Positions 54,507 through 64,000 of a stretch of 64,000 nt of DNA are shown here, in pieces. The position numbers and the translations under genes were made by a program. The stretch is from Maribacter sp. 4G9. GTDB lineage: Bacteria; Bacteroidota; Bacteroidia; Flavobacteriales; Flavobacteriaceae. The notes beneath the pieces were generated by a model. The model was not told where the DNA came from and did not search any database. It was given only the letters and a program-made list of their open reading frames with translations. The DNA lies in the NCBI RefSeq assembly GCF_002742265.1, contig NZ_MDGL01000149.1, forward strand, positions 124,001 to 188,000, in the 5' to 3' direction. Every line of letters begins with the position of its first letter. Within the stretch, counting starts at the first letter, position 1.

Positions 54507-55652
54507 TTAATCCACAAAATAGGTAGGGACAAAATTCAAATTTTTCTGTGCCCTTAGCTTTCCATCGCTTGAAAGTAGAAGAAAACCCCCGGGTTCATAA
54601 ATTTCACCATTCGGTAAAGTATATGAAATTGCGAACACATTTTTACCGGAAAGGTATTGACCTAAAATAGGTTGAATATCCAAGCCCTTTTCACTATTCA
54701 ATTTTTCAATGGCCCCCGATAAATCCAAAACAGTATTGGTGCCGGTCAAAATATCGAAAATTGCAGGTCCTTTGACCAAGCTAAAGGGTTGTGGATAGGT
54801 ATATTCGTAATATAATTTGCCATCCGCAAGGGTTCCATTGATTGGACCTGTAGGAAAGGGATGGTCAAACTGCAGTTCATTTTTGGAAATGCTAATGAGA
54901 TTGACCATGTCAAAAAGTTCCAAAACCGTATTTTCATTATCATTCTGGGCAAAAATTGCCAATTCGCCGTCCTCGGTAATCAAAACACTAGGCTTACTGC
55001 TCTTTAATTCCAATGTTTTGGAAATGATTTCCGTTTGGGTATCAAAAAGTATGATTTTATACTCCCCATCCCCTGTTCTATAGGTAATCACCAGTTTACC
55101 ATCATGATATAACGGTTGAAATAATTGGTCTATTCCAAATTCAATAGCAAGATCAAATCCCTCCAAAGTTTCCAAATCGACAATGCGTAGGGCCAAATTG
55201 GTAGATCCAAAGGGCTTGTACAAACCAAAATAAACCGAATTATCATTGCTAAATCCCCAAACCAAAGACCGCTCCGTCGTAATGGTATAAAATTCGGTAT
55301 AGGTGGTAATTCCAGAAGAAACCAAATCCTTTTGGTGCAAGGAAATGGCTCCGTTGGACAACGAAAAAAAAGAAAGCTTGTCATTGAGCTGTCGCAAGGT
55401 CAAATAATCATTTGATATGCCCAATTCGCTGGACAAGTCCGTTTGAAAGCCCTCATCGGTTTCACTATTATAATCGTACTGGTAGACCTTGTCCAAATCC
55501 TCCCCGATCAACGTTAGGTTTATGGCCTCATCAATAGTTGGATTCTCCGAGCTATCCTTATTACAAGAAATGAGCAACAGAAAACCGCAAAAAATCGATA
55601 TACTAAAGAATTTCACGAATGTCCCTTCCAATCTGATTTTAGTTGCCCCCAT
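54507..55652 (-). CDS. Hypothetical lipoprotein
   Basis: This 381-residue protein has a lipobox (FLLLISC, with the Cys at about residue 30 after a somewhat long lead) and then beta-rich repeats with FSLSNGAISLHQKD and similar blocks, which suggests a propeller. I recognise no family. The ATG at 55650-55652 begins MGATKIR; a later start near residue 14 (MF not available) is not seen. It stands alone between convergent neighbours. Confidence 0.7.
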   Translation of the reverse strand: MGATKIRLEGTFVKFFSISIFCGFLLLISCNKDSSENPTIDEAINLTLIGEDLDKVYQYDYNSETDEGFQTDLSSELGISNDYLTLRQLNDKLSFFSLSNGAISLHQKDLVSSGITTYTEFYTITTERSLVWGFSNDNSVYFGLYKPFGSTNLALRIVDLETLEGFDLAIEFGIDQLFQPLYHDGKLVITYRTGDGEYKIILFDTQTEIISKTLELKSSKPSVLITEDGELAIFAQNDNENTVLELFDMVNLISISKNELQFDHPFPTGPINGTLADGKLYYEYTYPQPFSLVKGPAIFDILTGTNTVLDLSGAIEKLNSEKGLDIQPILGQYLSGKNVFAISYTLPNGEIYEPGGFLLLSSDGKLRAQKNLNFVPTYFVD

Positions 55653-55742
55653 GTTTAAATATAACCTATTTTAAGCTATTCAGAAGACCTTAAATATTAA
55701 ATAAAATATGTTAAATTACTGACTCTTAGGAATGCCAAAACT

Positions 55743-56456
55743 ATGCTGCACAAGATTAACTTGGAACACATCCTATTCTTGGATATTGAAACCGTACCTG
55801 AAAAGGCGGATTTTCAAGAATTGGACGATGTAAAACAGGAACTCTGGGAACAAAAATCAAAATATCAGCGTAGGGAGGATTTTACTGCAGAAGAATTTTA
55901 TGATAGGGCAGGTATTTGGGCAGAGTTCGGGAAAATAATCTGTATTTCGGTAGGATATTTTAAAATGCAAGGTGAAACCCTCCACTTTAGGGTCACCACT
56001 TTTCACGGCGATGAAACTAAACTATTAAAGGACTTTAAAAATCTTTTGAATGGTCATTTCAGCGAAGCCAAACACTTGCTATGCGCACACAACGGTAAGG
56101 AGTTCGATTTTCCTTATATCGCCCGCCGGATGATCATTAATGGAATCTCCCTGCCTTGGAAATTGGATCTCTTTGGAAAAAAACCTTGGGAAGTTCCCCA
56201 TTTGGACACGATGGACCTGTGGAAGTTTGGCGATTACAAGCATTATACCTCCTTAAAGCTGATGACGAACATCTTGGGCATACCCTCCCCTAAGGAAGAC
56301 ATTGATGGCAGTATGGTGAGAGATGTTTTTTATGAGGATAACGATTTGGACCGTATCATCACCTATTGTGAACTGGATGTGGTTACCACCGCTCAGGTCT
56401 TTCTCAGGCTTCGTAATGACCCTCTTTTGGAAGATCATCAAATAAAGAAAGTGTAG
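55743..56456 (+). CDS. DEDD-type 3'-5' exonuclease (PolB-exo-like)
   Basis: This 237-residue protein has the RNase H-fold exonuclease motifs: D14-I-E16 in LFLDIETVPE, HNGKEFDFPYI near 119 with the second aspartate, and YCELDVVTT near 205 with the last one. It fits the predicted 3'-5' exonuclease family related to PolB proofreading domains (DNA_pol_B_exo2). It could trim DNA ends in repair. It is followed by a repeat element and not by an obvious partner. Confidence 0.9.
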   Translation: MLHKINLEHILFLDIETVPEKADFQELDDVKQELWEQKSKYQRREDFTAEEFYDRAGIWAEFGKIICISVGYFKMQGETLHFRVTTFHGDETKLLKDFKNLLNGHFSEAKHLLCAHNGKEFDFPYIARRMIINGISLPWKLDLFGKKPWEVPHLDTMDLWKFGDYKHYTSLKLMTNILGIPSPKEDIDGSMVRDVFYEDNDLDRIITYCELDVVTTAQVFLRLRNDPLLEDHQIKKV

Positions 56457-56540
56457 CCCCCTAGCCCCCAAAGGGGGAATTTGGTTGTTGGTTGTTCGAT
56501 TTTTGGTTGATGGTTGCTGGTTGTTGGTTTTTTGATGATC
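56454..56540. repeat. Composite intergenic repeat
   Basis: TAGCCCCCTAGCCCCC pairs CCCCC (56465-56469) with GGGGG (56473-56477) around AAA and runs on into GTTGGTTGTT-type words up to 56540. The second part is the inverse complement of words found at 40466-40532. Similar elements appear in many flavobacterial gaps, from memory, but I cannot show that here. Confidence 0.5.
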
Positions 56541-56610
56541 ATACTCAAATTCCAAAAGCAACGCCCTTAATTAATAAAAAACAGCCATATAGCCCTCGTA
56601 ATGGCACATA

Positions 56611-56640
56611 AAAAAGGGTAACCTATTGGCTACCCTTTTA
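56611..56640 (-). terminator. Intrinsic terminator of katG
   Basis: AAAAGGGTA (56612-56620) pairs with TACCCTTTT (56631-56639) and the stem can extend with ACC/GGC around TATT. On the minus strand it is followed by TTTTTTATG, 27 bases past the katG stop. Confidence 0.85.
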
Positions 56641-56665
56641 TAGAAAAGTGTCGAGTTAGTTTGGA

Positions 56666-58981
<2,316 letters not shown>

Positions 58982-59055
58982 CTATTATCTTGTTTTGACT
59001 TATTTCAATATCGATTTTGTCTATGATTTTTATAGAACCGATACCCAAATAAGAA

Positions 59056-59084
59056 GACCCGACGCGCGAAAGGCAAGTCGGGTC
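59056..59084 (-). terminator. Intrinsic terminator of the subtilase gene
   Basis: GACCCGAC (59056-59063) and GTCGGGTC (59077-59084) form a perfect 8-bp stem with a 13-base loop. On the minus strand TTCTTATTT follows. It lies 54 bases past the subtilase stop. Confidence 0.75.
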
Positions 59085-59137
59085 CAGATAAAAGGAAAAA
59101 TGAATTGGTTCCGGGGGAATACGGGGCGGACTACAAT

Positions 59138-61348
59138 TTAATTTTTAAAGAATTTGGTGCTTTTATACGTATCGCCATCCTTAACTTGAAGGATGTACAT
59201 TCCTGTGGCGAGGTCCACTACCGGAATAGGTTTTTTGTCTATCGTGCCCACCTTCAACTCAATTCCGGCAGGCGAGATAATTCGATACATGGCAGATGCG
59301 CCAACTTCAGTCAACAGACTTATATGGGTCACCGCAGGATTGGGATATATGGAAAAGCTGATGCCTTGATCCGCACTTAATGTCTGAAAAGTGTCCAAAA
59401 GCCCTACAACCGTATTGGGTCCATCGAAGGTAAACTTGTATTCCATACTAAATTCCGACGCTATATTTTGGGAGCAGAATGTTTTGACACGCACAACGTA
59501 ACTCTCATTTAAAACCAATTCCGATAAGGTTTTAGAACCGCTTGTGGTAAAATTCGAAATCCAGGTATCCTCGCTTTCCTTTCTGTACTGTACTTCATAA
59601 AGCCCATCAACGATTTCATCCCACTTCAACAAAATTTCATTATCAAGTGGATTATCCAATGCCAAACCATTTGGTGCAAAAGGACTACATTCCGTAAAGC
59701 TGGCTCCCGAAATTATTAGTGAATAGTCTTGGGCATCCCGTAACAGGCTTCCTTTATGGACCACTGTAATGGTATAATTTCCTTGAGCATTGGGTATTTC
59801 AATTTTCTCAAACGGATCAACTAAATTATCGCCTTGTTCAGCTGGAGCATTTGGATTTTTGGGATTCAACTTCCACGGAAGAAAGGTTTTTCCATCTTGG
59901 GTTATTCTTATGTCCAAATCGTTCACGAGTGCCGGGGTTCCATTGTTCAAATCCCCCCTATTGATATATTCCGATGCAGGGTCTGTCCATGAAATGGAAG
60001 CCATCAAGGTCGCGCCTTCGGTTGCCTTGACAGTCAATTCAAGGGTTTCCCCGTCTACAAGGCTGTTCTCCAAAATCTGAGTGCTGAACTCCTTTTGATA
60101 CAGGACCTCAGCGGCCCTTTTTGCATTCATGACACCCCAGCCCATTTTATAATCGGGTCCGGGAGCATCAACATCATCCGCAGTATGGAGTGCAAGACCC
60201 TTTAAGGTTGCCGCCTTTAAATAAGATCCATAAAGCTGTTCATGGTATTGCTGTATTAGCAATAAGGCACCGGTGACACCGGGCGTGGCCATGGACGTTC
60301 CGGCGGATATATCATAGCTGGTTTCACTTTTGGCATCGGTAGAAAGGATGGAAGATCCATCTCCGGCCAAATCGGGCTTAATCCTACCATCGTCCACTGG
60401 ACCATAACTACTATAGGAAGAAACCGAAGCCTCCTTTAGGTTGCCCCTGGTATCAATTCGAGAATTGGAACCTGCCACTGTGAGTCCATTTTTGGCCACC
60501 GTAAACCCCAATAGTAAATCAAAACCATCGGCACTTGTTCCAAAAACCGGAGACTCGTTATCCCCGCTGTGCCTTGCATTTCCGGCCGCAGTCACCATAA
60601 GATAATACGGGGCATTGTACATAATATTATCCCAATCCTGGGCCACTTTTATATAAGATCCAAAATACCAGTCTGGAACGCGGTCCGTCTTTATTCCATA
60701 GGAATGGTTGGAAAGTAACAATCCGTTGGCCGCTGCCTCCGCTACTTCGATCTTATCCCTCGTCCAGTCGTGTGAAAGAACATTGGCCCTGTAGGCGACT
60801 CCCTGTGCATTTCTTTTCACCCCGGAAGAAATCAAGCTTCCGGTGACCATGGTGGCATGCGCATCGATTTCCGTACCTCCATCACCCACATGGGCCCTTA
60901 CATCATATTCCTGATGCGTGGTCATCGCTACACCAGCGTCCCAGACACCCACTTCCATACCAAGACCATCCAAATCCAAGTTCAAAAGACCATTACTATG
61001 CAGGGCAGAGGCCCTGGAAGTTTGACTGGCATTATCGGCATAGGTTTCATAATAGATGGGGGTACCATCCTGACCAATTTCCTGCAATTCGACCTTTTTA
61101 CCATCGGGAAATACTTCCTTGATTTTTAGATTATTCGCTTTGGCCATAGCCATCGTCTTGGCCCTGTTCACCTCATAATCGAATTCCATGTCAACTTGCA
61201 TGGAACCTATTTTAGAAAAATCATACCCCGATTTTATCAATAACTTTAATTCCTGGGATTGAGCAACCATCTTCTGGCCGCCTGAGACCAAAAGGAATAA
61301 GAACGACATGGTTACACCATTATAAAAGAAGCGAATTCTAGCGTCCAT
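59138..61348 (-). CDS. S8 family subtilase with T9SS sorting domain
   Basis: This 736-residue secreted protease has a signal peptide (about 13-29), a subtilase domain with D137 (GVWDAG), H164 (IDAHATMV) and the serine in ISAGTSMATPG near 350, plus the oxyanion asparagine in AAGNARHSG near 260. A fibronectin type III domain (about 565-650) and a type A T9SS C-terminal domain (FSIYPNPAVTHISL to TKFFKN, about 668-736) follow. The last domain sends it out through the type IX system and marks a Bacteroidota host. Confidence 0.93.
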   Translation of the reverse strand: MDARIRFFYNGVTMSFLFLLVSGGQKMVAQSQELKLLIKSGYDFSKIGSMQVDMEFDYEVNRAKTMAMAKANNLKIKEVFPDGKKVELQEIGQDGTPIYYETYADNASQTSRASALHSNGLLNLDLDGLGMEVGVWDAGVAMTTHQEYDVRAHVGDGGTEIDAHATMVTGSLISSGVKRNAQGVAYRANVLSHDWTRDKIEVAEAAANGLLLSNHSYGIKTDRVPDWYFGSYIKVAQDWDNIMYNAPYYLMVTAAGNARHSGDNESPVFGTSADGFDLLLGFTVAKNGLTVAGSNSRIDTRGNLKEASVSSYSSYGPVDDGRIKPDLAGDGSSILSTDAKSETSYDISAGTSMATPGVTGALLLIQQYHEQLYGSYLKAATLKGLALHTADDVDAPGPDYKMGWGVMNAKRAAEVLYQKEFSTQILENSLVDGETLELTVKATEGATLMASISWTDPASEYINRGDLNNGTPALVNDLDIRITQDGKTFLPWKLNPKNPNAPAEQGDNLVDPFEKIEIPNAQGNYTITVVHKGSLLRDAQDYSLIISGASFTECSPFAPNGLALDNPLDNEILLKWDEIVDGLYEVQYRKESEDTWISNFTTSGSKTLSELVLNESYVVRVKTFCSQNIASEFSMEYKFTFDGPNTVVGLLDTFQTLSADQGISFSIYPNPAVTHISLLTEVGASAMYRIISPAGIELKVGTIDKKPIPVVDLATGMYILQVKDGDTYKSTKFFKN

Positions 61349-61493
61349 AGCATAATTAGATTATGTAAGATTTGGACTACAATATTATTGTTTGGACCGA
61401 ATTCGATAATCAATCGCTCTTACATATTCGATGAAATACACACTAGATTCTTGATGGCTGTTGTGAAAGTGTCAAATTTTGATGTTTGTAGGA

Positions 61494-62486
61494 TTATTCT
61501 TTCTTTTTATGCTTGTTGAACTTTAGAACGATGTACACTGGAAAATGATCACTGTAGCCACCCAAGTATTTTTTACCAACAAAGGTCCTAAAGGGATTTC
61601 CCTTGTATTTCCCTTTTATTTCCTTTAAAAAATCTTGGTCAAAAATATTTGCTGTATCAAAACTATGGCTGCCCTTCTCGTACCTATAGAATCTATGGGA
61701 TAGTATAATCTGATCAAACAGGCTCCATGTTTTTTTGTAACTGGCGCTTCCCCGCGACTTGGGTATATGAAGGCTTTCCATTGGGTTGTGTAACCCTGTA
61801 TCCTGTAAAAGTGTTTGAACACTCTTAGAGGACGGGTCGTCATTGAAATCTCCCATTACAATGCATTTGGGGTTGGACTCATCCCTTTGAATAGCGGCAA
61901 TTTTTCCTTTTACAACTTCGGCGGCGGCCATTCTTTTATATTCAGTGATTTCCGCACCATCCCTTCTCGAGGGCCAGTGATTTATGAACAGGTGTATTTT
62001 TTCACCATTCAGTAGGCCGCATACATATAGGATATCCCTGGTAGTATCACGAACTCCATCTGGGTTGTTGACCATGAGAGGTATTGCTTGAGAGATAAGT
62101 ACTTTAAAATACTTCCGATGATATATGAGCCCCGTATCGATACCCCGCTCATCGGGAGATTCATAATGCACAAAATCGTAATCCACGTCCTCTAACGGCT
62201 CCGTTTCGATCAAATCCCTTAGTACCGAATGATTCTCCACTTCCGCTACGCCAATGATTACAGGTGGATAGCGATTGGCCGATTGCCCTATGCTGAATAT
62301 TGTCTTGGCCAACCCGGAAAGTTTTCTACGGTATTTATTTTGTGTCCAATTTTTAAATCCATCCGGGGTAAAATCCTCGTCCAGGGTACGGACATTGTTT
62401 TTGGGGTCAAAAAGATTTTCGAGATTATAGAAAGCGATGGTAAATAAATGTTCGGAAATCTTCTTTTTGAAAAATGGAAATCGCAT
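61494..62486 (-). CDS. Endonuclease/exonuclease/phosphatase family protein
   Basis: This 330-residue protein has the EEP-fold motifs: FYNLENLFDP (about 18-27) with the first Asn, GVAEVENHSVL near 78 with the metal-binding Glu, INHWPSR near 169, MGDFNDDP near 210 and YSDHFPVY near 312 with the final His. Substrates in the family range from DNA to phospholipids and inositol phosphates, and the sequence does not settle which. A short signal or cytoplasmic start is seen, with no clear export signal. It is divergent from hflX. Confidence 0.88.
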   Translation of the reverse strand: MRFPFFKKKISEHLFTIAFYNLENLFDPKNNVRTLDEDFTPDGFKNWTQNKYRRKLSGLAKTIFSIGQSANRYPPVIIGVAEVENHSVLRDLIETEPLEDVDYDFVHYESPDERGIDTGLIYHRKYFKVLISQAIPLMVNNPDGVRDTTRDILYVCGLLNGEKIHLFINHWPSRRDGAEITEYKRMAAAEVVKGKIAAIQRDESNPKCIVMGDFNDDPSSKSVQTLLQDTGLHNPMESLHIPKSRGSASYKKTWSLFDQIILSHRFYRYEKGSHSFDTANIFDQDFLKEIKGKYKGNPFRTFVGKKYLGGYSDHFPVYIVLKFNKHKKKE

Positions 62487-62538
62487 GTCCTTTTTTTAAG
62501 GACCATAAATTTACTAAAATAGCTCCCTCTCTTTTATG

Positions 62539-62546
62539 TAATTTTG
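62539..62546 (+). promoter_or_regulatory. TAnnTTTG -7 element for hflX
   Basis: TAATTTTG is an exact consensus match 14 bases before the hflX ATG. Confidence 0.45.
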
Positions 62547-62560
62547 CACTTTACCGTTCT

Positions 62561-63775
62561 ATGTTAGAAAAGAAGACCACAGAATACGAAAAGGCCGTCC
62601 TCATTGGAATTATCAATAAGGAACAAAACGAAGAGAAAGTAGCGGAATTTCTGGACGAACTGGAGTTCCTTACCTATACGGCGGGCGGGGAAGTTATAAA
62701 ACGTTTTATCCAACGGGTAGACATCCCCAATCCAAAGACCCTCATTGGTAGTGGTAAAATGGAGGAGGTTGAACGTTTTGTGGACGAAAACGAAATTGGT
62801 TCCGTAATATTCGATGATGAGCTTAGCCCCGCCCAGCAGCGGAACATAGAAAAACAGTTGCGGTGTAAGATCATTGACCGTACCAGTCTTATCTTGGACA
62901 TCTTTGCCCAACGTGCCCAGACCAGCTATGCCAGAACACAGGTGGAGCTGGCACAGTACGAATATTTGTTACCGCGTTTAACGGGTTTATGGACACACTT
63001 GGAACGGCAAAAAGGGGGTATTGGGATGCGCGGTCCGGGTGAAACGGAAATTGAGACGGATAGACGTATCGTTCGTGACCGAATTACACTGCTTAAGAAA
63101 AAGCTGGAGAAGATAGATAGGCAAATGGAGACCCAGCGCGGCAACCGGGGGTCGCTGGTACGGGTTGCCCTTGTTGGTTATACCAACGTTGGGAAATCTA
63201 CCCTAATGAACGTCATTAGCAAAAGTGATGTCTTTGCGGAGAACAAGCTTTTTGCAACCTTGGATACCACGGTACGAAAAGTGGTTCTTGGAAACCTTCC
63301 CTTTCTTTTAAGCGATACCGTTGGATTTATTAGAAAATTACCCACCCAATTGGTAGAAAGCTTTAAAAGTACCTTGGACGAAGTTAGGGAGGCGGATCTC
63401 TTGTTGCATATAGTGGACATTTCCCATCCCCAATTCGAAGAACACATAGACTCCGTCAATCAGATTCTTTCCGAAATCAAAAGTTCCGACAAAAAGACCA
63501 TAATGGTCTTTAACAAAATCGATCAATATAAAAATGAGGTCATTGAAGAGGATGATCTTATGACGGAAAAAACTTCCAGGCACTTCACCATTGAGGAATG
63601 GAAACGTACTTGGATGGAAAAAGTGGGCGATAGAGCCTTGTTCATTTCTGCCTTGAACAAGGAAAATCTGGACGAGTTTAGAAAACGGGTGTATCAAGAG
63701 GTCAGGGACATACATGTGACGCGTTTTCCCTACAATAATTTCCTATATCCGGAGAATTTGGACGAATATCAATAG
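62561..63775 (+). CDS. hflX: GTPase HflX
   Basis: This 404-residue GTPase splits or rescues stalled ribosomes under stress. The HflX N-terminal domain with GMRGPGETEIETDRR near 165 precedes the G domain (about 200 on): G1 GYTNVGKST near 206-214, G3 DTVGF near 253 and G4 NKID near 318. The ATG at 62561 is chosen because the family begins here; the frame opens further upstream without any support. The 225 bases from 63776 to the end of the window hold no gene that I can support. Confidence 0.95.
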   Translation: MLEKKTTEYEKAVLIGIINKEQNEEKVAEFLDELEFLTYTAGGEVIKRFIQRVDIPNPKTLIGSGKMEEVERFVDENEIGSVIFDDELSPAQQRNIEKQLRCKIIDRTSLILDIFAQRAQTSYARTQVELAQYEYLLPRLTGLWTHLERQKGGIGMRGPGETEIETDRRIVRDRITLLKKKLEKIDRQMETQRGNRGSLVRVALVGYTNVGKSTLMNVISKSDVFAENKLFATLDTTVRKVVLGNLPFLLSDTVGFIRKLPTQLVESFKSTLDEVREADLLLHIVDISHPQFEEHIDSVNQILSEIKSSDKKTIMVFNKIDQYKNEVIEEDDLMTEKTSRHFTIEEWKRTWMEKVGDRALFISALNKENLDEFRKRVYQEVRDIHVTRFPYNNFLYPENLDEYQ

Positions 63776-64000
63776 GCATTTTTAAAGGCTCCAGTGTAGT
63801 TCATCGATCAAATTAAACCACTCATATTTTACACCACATTTTAGGTTTGGTTCACAACATAAATGCTGCATAAGCTGAATGTAGGCCGTACCTTTACCCT
63901 GTGTTTAAGTGATAGTGTTGACCCCAAATCGATATTTGACTTCTTAAGCTATAAGTAAAAATCCCATATTTTACGATACCTACTTAACCAAAAAGCCCTC

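Noticed and set aside
56253-56561. Minus-strand frame across the end of the exonuclease gene and the following repeat
   Set aside because: It is antisense to a clear exonuclease in a region of repeat DNA and has no recognisable fold.
59105-59380. Plus-strand frame over the terminator and end of the subtilase gene
   Set aside because: It is antisense to the T9SS domain and has no start signal or domain.
63980-64000. Possible C-terminal end of a minus-strand gene (six codons before TAG)
   Set aside because: Only EGFLVK can be read, too short to support a partial gene.

Overview
The window looks like chromosome from a flavobacterium (Bacteroidota, probably a marine Flavobacteriaceae). The reasons are a type IX secretion C-terminal domain on a subtilase, many lipobox proteins, several TAnnTTTG promoter elements just upstream of start codons, heme made from glutamyl-tRNA, and Bacteroidota-type families (DUF1460, DUF3109, lactonase and BNR-repeat secreted proteins). 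No tRNA, rRNA, CRISPR array, transposase or phage gene was seen. The genus cannot be told from the sequence alone.

Layout. 0-18 kb: a twin-arginine TIM-barrel sugar isomerase, two small secreted or membrane hypotheticals, a LytTR/LytS-type two-component pair, MarC, a C-terminal processing protease paired with a dCMP deaminase, HupE/UreJ, a J-domain protein, a bacilliredoxin, PlsC with an HD hydrolase, a family 2 glycosyltransferase, a Gfo/Idh/MocA oxidoreductase and a lipoprotein amidohydrolase. 17.6-23.3 kb: a minus-strand run with a radical SAM protein, a secreted hypothetical, a crotonase, an NtrY-like kinase and HemJ. 23.4-31.7 kb: two tandem paralogous BNR/VPS10-like secreted proteins separated by a GIY-YIG nuclease gene bracketed by REP-like palindromes, then a lactonase and a tiny membrane protein. 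31.8-36.3 kb: MATE exporter, ferrochelatase, MscS channel and DUF1460 protein.

36.5-47.6 kb is a heme locus: a divergent AraC regulator, then hemA, a fused hemC-hemD, hemE, a GNAT gene, hemF, a phzF-like gene and hemB. A minus-strand SF2 helicase with a membrane-spanning C-terminal part sits between phzF and hemB. With hemH (33 kb) and hemJ (23 kb) the window carries most of the pathway from glutamyl-tRNA to protoheme; glutamate-1-semialdehyde aminotransferase is not here. The heme enzyme KatG lies at 56.7 kb.

47.7-64 kb: two beta-lactamase-fold serine hydrolases, a DinB/WYL-regulator divergon with two matching operator-like palindromes, a CNNM/CBS transporter, an O6-alkylguanine methyltransferase, a lipoprotein, a DEDD exonuclease, KatG, a T9SS subtilase, an EEP nuclease and HflX.

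The parts I find most worth following up are the REP-bracketed GIY-YIG unit, the membrane-anchored helicase inside the heme locus, a perfect 22-bp hairpin that covers the start codon of the radical SAM gene, the duplicated TGACA-N6-TGTCA operator, and a gene-free gap holding three different perfect palindromes.
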